From assembly GCA_001939145.1 (NCBI GenBank), contig LSRX01000185.1, positions 102,205-166,204 of the forward strand: DNA of 64,000 nucleotides, written 5' to 3'. Positions 56,777 to 64,000 of this stretch are shown here, in pieces. Positions within the stretch are counted from its first letter, which is position 1. Each line of letters begins with the position of its first letter. The position numbers and the translations under genes are program-made. This DNA comes from Symbiodinium microadriaticum (lineage: Eukaryota > Sar > Dinophyceae > Suessiales > Symbiodiniaceae). The notes below the pieces were generated by a model. It saw only the letters and a list, made by a program, of their open reading frames with translations, made no database searches and was not told the origin of the DNA.

Positions 56777-57406
56777 ATGGTGAAAACTATCGTGACCCAA
56801 AGCGGCCTACGCCGTACGCCACTTCTTACACCAAGGTGCTCCCTCGGCACCCTCTTCTTCGCCCAAGGGCGCGGCAAAGCGAGGTGTCACGCCCTCGCGA
56901 AGGCGGACGGCTTCGGAGTGCTAATTGGCGTGCGGAGCGGATCAACAAAGGATTCGTTTCTTGAAAAGAAGCGCACCACCAACCCTATTCTAATTCGCTC
57001 ACAACACCTGTATTACAAAAAAAGCCTAGGCCTAGGCCCCAGTTCAGCCTTTCCCCCGCAGTCTCTTCATCGCTGCGATTCGCGGCTTCAAAGCTGGAGC
57101 GTTGAAGATTCAGGGTTCAAGGGCCCGGCTACGACTCAAGAAGTTCTCCATGTAGGTGCGCTGACGAAGAATCAGTGTGACTTAGGGTTGCAGCTCAATG
57201 AGCAAGCCTACATGGAACTTCAAGAGCCATCGTGCTCCTCGTTGTTAGGTTCTTGCGCTTCTTATTTAGAGCTAAAGCAAGAACTCAGTTCAGTATCCTC
57301 CCGTTTCGCGAACCGGGCCAGGTGGAGGCATGTCGGGGCGGAAGTTCTCTGCACCTCCGACATCTGGCGCTTCTTACACTTAGGGCTCGTTATGGGCCCC
57401 TCCTGA
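56777..57406 (+). CDS. 209-codon ORF, unknown
   Basis: ATG at 56777. The C-terminal half has natural composition (EVLHVGALTKNQCDLGLQLN, YLELKQELSSVSSRFANRAR). A segment near 56991-57004 resembles the inner end of family-A elements. No domain. An ORF of this length is borderline for chance in a window of this size. Confidence 0.28.
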   Translation: MVKTIVTQSGLRRTPLLTPRCSLGTLFFAQGRGKARCHALAKADGFGVLIGVRSGSTKDSFLEKKRTTNPILIRSQHLYYKKSLGLGPSSAFPPQSLHRCDSRLQSWSVEDSGFKGPATTQEVLHVGALTKNQCDLGLQLNEQAYMELQEPSCSSLLGSCASYLELKQELSSVSSRFANRARWRHVGAEVLCTSDIWRFLHLGLVMGPS

Positions 57407-57559
57407 TGAGGATTTCTCAATTTTCAGGGTCTGTCTATGTCAGGGTCAACGAATATTCCCAACCGGCTCAATATTAAGACCTGTTATGCTTAGGATTAAG
57501 ATCATCCAAACCCAATGAGGGAGATTCACCATCACCCCAAATCTATACCTACTCTAATC

Positions 57560-57632
57560 TAGGGGCCTTGATAATTGGAAAGGGCTGAGGAGCGCCCAAA
57601 ATGGTATTGGCAATTAGATATTTAGGCCCCTC
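57560..57632. mobile_element. MITE-like element, family A (short)
   Basis: Left TAGGGGCCTTGATAATTGG; right, in reverse complement, GGAGGGGCCTAAATATCTAA. Centre GCGCCC. Confidence 0.6.
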
Positions 57633-57875
57633 CATTATGTCCTTCCCGCTTCGAAAGGCTTCCGCCTCATGCGCGGTGGGTAGGAAGAAGGGCGCGTTCG
57701 GCCTCGGCTCGATCGTACTTTCTAGCATTTTTTCATTTTCATCCACGCCAGGAGAAGACAAACCTGCAGAGCCACAAACCCTCAACTCAAGAGGGCATCT
57801 CCTTGCAGCCTCGAGCTGCCACCCATCCTGAACAACAAAGGACCCTTACAAAACCTCTGCACTGTACACCACTCC

Positions 57876-58100
57876 ATGATAAGACTCCGAAGGCTAAAGA
57901 TGACACCCAAAGAGATAAGACGGTCGCCAAACAGTTCCCAGCAACAGCGGTTTCGGCGGCTCGGCGAGCTTGTTCCGCTCCTGCAGCAAGCTAAGAGCGA
58001 TGAGGCGGAAGGCGGAGCTTTGCTGGAGCTCTTCGGGGCCCAGACGCCAAGTTCAACCCGCGTCTACATCCACCTAATGCAGAAACCCAAGGTCGCATGA
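57876..58100 (+). CDS. Small ORF (74 codons), basic then acidic
   Basis: ATG at 57876 to TGA. A basic N terminus (MIRLRRLKMTPKEIRRS) leads to a helix (RRLGELVPLLQQAKSDEAEG, then ALLELFGAQ) and VYIHLMQKPKVA. It reads well as a small protein or last exon. No family recognised. Confidence 0.33.
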   Translation: MIRLRRLKMTPKEIRRSPNSSQQQRFRRLGELVPLLQQAKSDEAEGGALLELFGAQTPSSTRVYIHLMQKPKVA

Positions 58101-58179
58101 GACCAAGAAGAGTGTCGTGCCACAGGTGCGCAAATGACACGGCTACTGCAATGGCGCTGTCACGGTAAGAGTTGCGCAG

Positions 58180-58488
58180 TCATGACCATGAAAGAAAACC
58201 GTCATGTTGGAAACGGAGGGGGTCTTGATGACCTATCTCATCGCCAGTTGTGGCATACGTACTGTCAGCTTCAGCATCCATGTCACTGCTGCCGTCATCA
58301 TCTTGACTATCACACTCAGCATTGGTACCGCTACCGTCATCATCATCATCGTCGCCATGATCGGCACCATCATCACCATCAGTATCACTACCATCATCAT
58401 CGGAGCTGATATGCGTCGCCGGTAGCAAGGAAAGAGCAAGAAGACCGATAAGACCAAACACGGAGAACAAGCAAGGACGAGCCGGCAT
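58180..58488 (-). CDS. Small secreted, very acidic protein
   Basis: Start at the internal ATG 58488 (the frame is open upstream to 58593), chosen because MPARPCLFSVFGLIGLLALS begins a classical signal peptide. The mature part of about 75 residues is Asp/Ser/Gly-rich (SSDDDGSDTDGDDGADHGDD and more) and derives from a (CATCATCAT) repeat region on the plus strand. 102 residues, TGA stop. Acidic secreted proteins often bind calcium, but nothing specific shows that here. The plus-strand His-rich frame is a shadow. Confidence 0.45.
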   Translation of the reverse strand: MPARPCLFSVFGLIGLLALSLLPATHISSDDDGSDTDGDDGADHGDDDDDDGSGTNAECDSQDDDGSSDMDAEADSTYATTGDEIGHQDPLRFQHDGFLSWS

Positions 58489-58673
58489 TGCAAAAAGGTT
58501 TAGGCTTGGTTGGATCTCATCGCTTTGAAAGATCTTGGGGCTGGAGCTTAGCCTTTGTTTTGAAAGCTTCGGGATGTAGATGCAAGCCTCCATGCAGATG
58601 AGGAACTATATGTAGTCCGCATTCAGGAACCGGGAAACATACGCTTCAAGGAAGAGAGTTCAAGGCTTCTTTT

Positions 58674-58712
58674 GCCTCCCGCCTAGCTAGGACGAGCCCG
58701 CATTGCCGGGTA
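58674..58712 (+). repeat. Dispersed 39-bp repeat with CCTAGCTAGG core, copy 2
   Basis: GCCTAGCTAGGACGAGCCCG followed by CATTGCCGGGTA; partner of 40383-40421. A degenerate third copy may lie at 56135 (CACGTAGCAAGGACGAGCC). Confidence 0.6.
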
Positions 58713-58919
58713 AGCTCAAAGAGCCAGTTGAAAGTTATCTTTGTGCTTGGAGGTTTTTCGAACCTGGCTTGCGCTAGCCGGGAAACCGCAAAAAAGTCTA
58801 CTTACCCAGCTGCTGCACACAGAACCTTAATGCCTTTAAACAAGTGCTGCGGGTTTCGGTGTCTCATGGAATGAAAACAATGCATTCCTATAACCTGCAA
58901 TGGTTGGCCTTGTGCTTAC

Positions 58920-59045
58920 CTCTGAAAGTAATATCTCAATTTGGGGGCGCAAGGCCTTGACCAAGTCCAAGTGAAGAGTAGCAAGGACTTTCGCCGGGGG
59001 CACGTCAGAGAGAGTCAGAAGACTAGTCTCCTCGGCTTTCCCATA
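58920..59045 (-). CDS. Probable internal exon, unknown protein (42 codons)
   Basis: CCCCCTTCTTGCAG precedes on the minus strand and GTAAGC follows GAG. The 126 bases are exactly 42 codons, phase 0/0: YGKAEETSLLTLSDVPPAKV, then ATLHLDLVKALRPQIEILLS. An alternative acceptor at 59102 would lengthen it. Family unknown. A possible upstream exon is at 59631-59719. Confidence 0.42.
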
Positions 59046-59131
59046 CTGCAAGAAGGGGGCGAGGGGGTCGAAACAACAGGGGTCTCTTCTTTCAGGGGCC
59101 CCTGCAAGAAAGACACGAGTGTTCCATGATA

Positions 59132-59344
59132 TTAGGGTCCCGTAAATCTCTGCAACTTCCACCTGAGTGAGACATGGAATTGCATGCACAAGTCTTGAAC
59201 CATCGATCTCTGTTCCAAGGCATAAGCTCGCCAAGGTCGAATTTCTGGCAACCCAAGCTCCCCAAGCACTTTTGGCGTCAGTTCCTTTTGTTTTAACCTG
59301 GAGCTGTCTTCGTCCCTTGTCTTATGTCCTAGGCTCTTTGCCAA
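59132..59344 (-). CDS. Candidate coding segment of the same minus-strand gene
   Basis: Open frame with natural composition (KELTPKVLGELGLPEIRPWR, then EQRSMVQDLCMQFHVSLRW). CTCAG before GTGGAAG could be a donor, but its phase does not fit the exon at 58920-59045 directly. Confidence 0.28.
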   Translation of the reverse strand: MAKSLGHKTRDEDSSRLKQKELTPKVLGELGLPEIRPWRAYALEQRSMVQDLCMQFHVSLRWKLQRFTGP

Positions 59345-59630
59345 ACCCTAAACCTGGATGCTACGATCCAAGTGTTTCCATTCTAAGACTGAAAGCGTGG
59401 GCTTTGCCGAGACTTTTTCCTCCATACACCCTTCACAAACCATGAGCTCAGCTCTAAACCCACGGCAGACCTCTCTCCTCCAAGACCAAGCGGCCAAAGG
59501 TTCTGTCGATGAGGCCAACTCGGTGGTCTTCGTCTCCGCCTGGCCGTGCAGTGCGCGTACTGGTTGTTTGTTCCCAGACTTTCACAATGTCACACAAGCC
59601 CATGGTAAGCCCTGACAAATTAATCTGAAC

Positions 59631-59719
59631 CTGGTAGCTTCAAGGACTCCAGCTGCCTCGTTGTACGTCCTCCTGCGAGGCTCTTCTTCAACCCTTTTCC
59701 ACCATGACTTCTCTATTGT
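59631..59719 (-). CDS. Candidate internal exon
   Basis: CATCTCTCTGCAG precedes and CCAG/GTTCAG follows. It encodes a helical basic/acidic stretch (TIEKSWWKRVEEEPRRRTYN, then EAAGVLEAT). Plus-strand frames compete. Confidence 0.3.
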
Positions 59720-59884
59720 CTGCAGAGAGATGAAATGCTCTCCTGAAGCTGTAGCTTCAAAGCCATGTTGCAGTTCTGGGGTACAGCAGATTTAATCAGT
59801 AGGATGCCAGAAGGATTAATGTCAGATGAGCTCGTAAGTTGATTTCTATCGAGTCCGAGAACACAATGTTCCCCTGTTTTCGAG

Positions 59885-60253
59885 GTGCCGGCGGTCATCG
59901 TAGTTCGGTCACTGTTCATAACACCGAATGACACCGAGAAGCCTAACAGCTTTACTAACAATCATCGTCATCAAAACAAGAAGCAGCTTTGGCTTCGAGA
60001 GTTGTTTCTAAACCTGCGCCCGAGAGACTGGGACATGGGCCTTTGTCGGTACATTGAACAGCACGGACTAGGCAGTACTGGGGGGAGTGGGGAGAATCCT
60101 GCGGCTTGGGACAAGCCCTTCATGTTTTTGAGGTATTTGCATGACGAGGTTTCTGGAATGTGCAGCACTCGGTGCTGTAAATCTCTCAAGCCGAAAGAGT
60201 CAAGCCGAACGCCCCAAACGCCCAAGCCCACATCCCTGACACCAAGCTCCTAG
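59885..60253 (+). CDS. 122-codon ORF, unknown
   Basis: Natural-looking core (QLWLRELFLNLRPRDWDMGL, then AAWDKPFMFLRYLHDEVSGM). The minus frame 59713-59961 overlaps and also reads plausibly. No motif. Confidence 0.28.
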   Translation: MPAVIVVRSLFITPNDTEKPNSFTNNHRHQNKKQLWLRELFLNLRPRDWDMGLCRYIEQHGLGSTGGSGENPAAWDKPFMFLRYLHDEVSGMCSTRCCKSLKPKESSRTPQTPKPTSLTPSS

Positions 60254-63200
60254 TAGGACCCCAAACTTGCCCCAACACTATAACTAGCTCGGCCTTTGCA
60301 CTCAGATGAAAGAAAATTCACAGGATGGGGCCTCTTGTGCCGGAGCCACCTCATCTTCCTCCTGGCCAAGGGCTCTCACTAAGGTTTCGTGGGATTGAGG
60401 GGAAGGGTTTAGGAGAAAGTGCTTGGGTTTGGGGCTCCGCAGAATGCAGGATTGAGGAGCAGGGTGTCTACAACCAGTGTCATGTGCGACGGTAGCAATA
60501 GCAGCAACAATGACATCAACAATCACTGATTGTAGCAATAATCATAATCATGCGTTTGAGCTCCTTGCTGCCACGGAAATCTTTGCCCCCTGCTTGGAAA
60601 TGAAGGTGTTCCAACACCCAATAATAGCTTCACCAACCCGGAAATTTGCAACGACAAAATCCGAAAGACAACCCCTAGATTCAACACCTAAGCTCCCAAT
60701 TCGAAGCCTTAAACTAAACTGAAACTCAAAACTCAAAGGCCTAATCCGCCTAACTTCCAAGCCTAAGCTTGCCTCTACACCCACATGGTCAGCCTACGCC
60801 TAGAAGCCCTCGACCTGTAAGTAGTGCAAGTGCCTCAATACTTCGAACATTTTCTTTGGGGGTATGACATATGACAAGTAAACGTGGGCTGCATTTGAGG
60901 GGGTGTTTATTGAAACCTTGTTTAGACCCCCTTTCAAAGTCCAATCTGCCATTCAACTTTTTCAGGCCTCCGCCGAACATCCCGGCTCTTCGATATTGAT
61001 CGGCGCCTCCGGCCATTGACGTTCTCGAAATCAAAAGCTTGGGGACTAGGCGTCTGCCTTACGCGACTGTTGCCAGATTAGCGACCGGAATCTGAGAAGC
61101 TGTGTTGAAGATGTAGGAGTTCGACACTCGCACTCGGACAAGCCTGGCAAGGTCGTTTATATAATTCTTTGACACTCACGCTCGAAGGGTTTAGGGTTTC
61201 GGGCAGGTTCTTCGCCCTGCTTTCGGCTGTGGTAGATTTGAAGCACGGCAGTCCATGTCAGCTGACAAATCGGTTTTGTTCAAGAACTACCTATAAAGCT
61301 CGCTCACACAATGGTTCAACAAGCAACGGTCCGGCGACCAGAAACACTGTTCAACCCCCGTCTGGAAGTGTATGGGAGGGCATCACAGGGCGTGGATTTC
61401 ATTGAGTCGTCAAGCTTGTATGCAGCTGGTTCTGGTTTCTGCAAAATGCTAAGTCCCTGTGCGTCTGCGCAGATGCAAGCGGCGACCAAGCTTGTTTTTG
61501 GGTGGTTCGGAGGCCGACTTGATTTTTGCACGTTTTTGCCACTGTTGTGGCCACACCACGACTAGAGCCCTGCCAAAGAAGTGAGAGGCAGGCCTGATGA
61601 ACGCGAATCCAAAACAAATGCAGTCGAGAAAGTCATTGCAACAGGCCCATGCATTGATTTGAGTAACACCTCGGACCTGAACCCTTAAAGTAAAGCACCC
61701 CCGCATTTTACGAAGCCTCCTGGCAGAAACATAACAAAGCCCTTGATAATATCTTAAGAAACCCCTTCATCGGGAAATGCGACTGCCTCAGGCTCGGGTC
61801 GGAGGAGTGGAGCCGCCAGGGACGGGTCGAAGAGAAACCTCGGTTAGAGCATTTGGCGGCTCCCCGAAGACTGTCGTAGATAAGATGGGCTTCGTGCGTC
61901 AGCATCGGTACAGGAGCAGAAAAGACTGACTTGTTTGAGTAATGTGCCCACGAAGCGTACCCCGCCCGCTCACACAAAATCGCGTTCGGCTTGCTGCGGC
62001 TGCGTCTTCGAGGGACGCCAACATCCACCACCTTGACGCTCGTGTCCCGAACCCTGCCATTCTAAGTGGTTTTGGACTTCGGCGCAGTTCGAGCTTGTGC
62101 TACTGCCACACTGCCATGCGAATTTTGGGGTGCGTATCGTCTTCCTGCCGCACTTCGTGCATGTCCGCCTGCTGTAATCGGGCTCGCGCTGCTGTGCCGT
62201 GCATATTCTGCCTGCGGCTTTCGTTTTCGCCAAAAACATGCTCCACTGGCCCACGTTTATTTTGGGATGGTATTCCTGTCCCACTGTGGTGCTTGCATCT
62301 TTTGGGGTGTCGTGCTTCCGTCGAAGTCTTGACAGCTTTTGGGGTGCTCCTGGCACGGATCCGCTGACATAACAGGTGTTAGGGTGTTACTATCACAAAG
62401 ACGCAGAATTGTATCCAGCAAGGACCCAGCTTAAGGCTTCTGGCTTGAGGCGGGGATCTCCATCAAGATTTTGCACGCTTCAGCCGGTGCATTTAAGCTT
62501 AAGGATGACCTGACCTCTGCTTCCGAGGCCCAAGAAGGCCAAGCATTTTATACAAGAGTTCCCACAAGGGAAAGCAGATGCAAAACAAGCAGGACAAGCA
62601 GAACCTTCACTGAGCTTTGTGGGTGTTTCGTAATGGTCTCACGTTCAACACCCAAACTTGTTGATTTTTTATGTAGCTCAATAGAAGACCATACGGGACA
62701 TTCAAACGGGTTCCAAAGGGTCACCTAGGATGGTGGGGCCCTCCACCCCCTCCCAAATCCGCCGCACTGCTTGGATGAGCGTGGGTGGGAGCTCCGGCTA
62801 AGGGCTTGGGTCTGCGTGGTTGGGTGCTCCAGCAAGTGCCCAGTGCATGAAAGCAGCTTGTTGGCCCACACTTGTATGGCATTGTTCTTGGCATGCGTCG
62901 TCCTGACACTATTAGGCTGAGTTCTCTTAGGGCGGAATCTTCAAGTAATCTACATCCGACGCTCAGCTCTTCCTCACTTCAGCTCATCTTCGCCAGGGCG
63001 GGGTTTCGTATCTGTACCTAGTCACTACTTCGTGCTGACTCTCATGTACTCATTGGAGCTGGAATTCTCTCGAATGATTGCTCCCATTGCTTTGCAAATT
63101 TCTTCTTGCTACCGCTGCGACTTGCAAAACCTATCTCGATGCTCGTCTCGACAGCTACTCTCTTGTGGTGACTCCTAGCGACTCCAGACCTTAAGCCTTA

Positions 63201-64000
63201 AACTGTGGCCTAAACCCCAAACCCCTCCCGAGTGCTCTTTCCTGGATACACAGAACCAACAACCGCAGAGGCTCTAGAGGCCCGATCTGAATAGGTTTCC
63301 TTTACGTGACCTCTAAGCAAAAAAGCACCAAAAGCCTGCGAAAATTGGGGAGTTCGGGGTTTCGGCTGCGGCTGAGGGTCATCAGAAATGCCCCGCTGTG
63401 GCTGAAGCAGAGCCCGAGGGCTGGCTGAGAGAACCTGACGGAGCCAAGAGCCTCTAGCGCTTAGAAACATCGTAGGCGTGGGGTTCAAGGGTTTTCTTTT
63501 CGCCACCATGACGGTATGGGGAGAGTAGCTTGGGGACTTAGCGCGGCTATCAACCTGGAGTTTGGTCCTGCAGTTTCGGGGCTTTCTCGGAGGCCTGAGC
63601 AGACAGTTTTCGTAGGACAGCCCCGACATCTTAGATAGTTTAAGCTCCAGGCTCTCTGGAGTTCATAGGATACAGAGCGCCTTGAAGGAAGAACGGAGCC
63701 AAGGTGCTTTCTGCATCGGGGCTAGAAATCTAACCCATGCGGTTTCATGTCTGGGCTTAGATTTCAAGTTGCGGACTGGTTCGTTGTGCTACATAGGTGC
63801 ATGGTAAGATTCAAGGGAATCCTACACCCATCCTGAGGCCCTGAATTACACTCCCGACCTAAACCCTGGAAAGCCTCGTCGAGCACATGACAAGATGTAG
63901 AGAAGGCACTCTCAAAAATGCCTTTGAGCCGTTTCCATGCCTTGCATATCTCCATGAGGAGATGAACAGTCTCGTCTGCACTCTCGTGCTGAATGGCATC
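60254..64000. other. Gene-poor right end
   Basis: No recognised gene. Minus 61970-62356 (128 codons) contains a Cys/Arg-rich stretch (RRTCTKCGRKTIRTPKFAWQ) but overlaps two open plus frames in stop-poor DNA. Minus 63210-63629 (139 codons) is Pro/Arg/Ser-rich. Telomere-like words occur at 61187-61200. A dispersed-repeat copy lies at 61119-61153. Confidence 0.35.
61119..61153 (+). repeat. Dispersed 37-bp repeat, copy 4 (diverged)
   Basis: GTTCGACACTCGCACTCGGA followed by CAAGCCTGGCAAGGT. Related to 3914-3950 and 43570-43606. CACTCACGCTCG recurs about 20 bases downstream. Confidence 0.55.

Noticed and set aside
58134-58425. Plus-strand His-rich and Ile/Thr-rich ORFs
   Set aside because: Shadows of the CATCATCAT tract; the minus frame with a signal peptide is the better candidate.
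1-64000. CRISPR arrays, operons, bacterial promoters or rRNA genes
   Set aside because: No spaced direct repeats, gene clusters or rRNA sequence seen; the tandem repeats present are satellites and microsatellites.

Overview
The window looks like a piece of a dinoflagellate nuclear genome; I infer this and have not checked it against a database. The indications are a LINE polyprotein of a type I associate with that group, TTTAGGG-type telomere-like DNA scattered throughout, RCC1-like repeat proteins, and sparse intron-split coding segments in long gene-poor DNA. It is a draft assembly: there is a Tn5/Nextera adapter junction at 164-201, single Ns at 2917, 38739 and 47775, and a 243-base gap at 44065-44307.

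Layout. 1-1600 holds an RCC1-like secreted protein gene (minus strand), cut off by the adapter junction and broken by a 1-base deletion. 2918-3880 is a satellite whose 63-bp unit is nine variant telomeric heptamers. 5858-6103 is a probable internal exon. 6602-7924 is a secreted protein with two tandem SnoaL/NTF2-like domains, the second behind an in-frame TAA. 7925-12880 is gene-poor. 12894-20583 is the main find: a 7.7-kb LINE flanked by a perfect 13-bp target-site duplication, whose first base is the first base of a complete U6 snRNA sequence. The LINE encodes, in order, an acidic N-terminal region, an APE endonuclease, a reverse transcriptase, four zinc fingers, a helical domain, a ubiquitin-specific-protease-like domain and a coiled coil. 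The reading frame alternates between two phases. 20600-64000 is mostly intergenic: microsatellites, at least two families of short inverted-repeat (MITE-like) elements, fold-back elements, dispersed 35-40-bp repeats, telomere-like islands, and a scatter of candidate exons with good splice signals but no recognised family.

How it fits together. No operon or pathway can be read here. The LINE domains form one retrotransposition machine: APE nicks the target, RT copies the RNA, the zinc fingers probably bind nucleic acid, and the protease-like domain has an unknown role. The U6 head fits template switching, or RNA ligation, between U6 RNA and the LINE transcript. Nearly every recognisable coding region carries a frameshift or in-frame stop, so either the region is full of decaying genes or the consensus has indel errors. 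Candidate exons were found by eye (open frame plus AG/GT boundaries), and their confidences are low accordingly.
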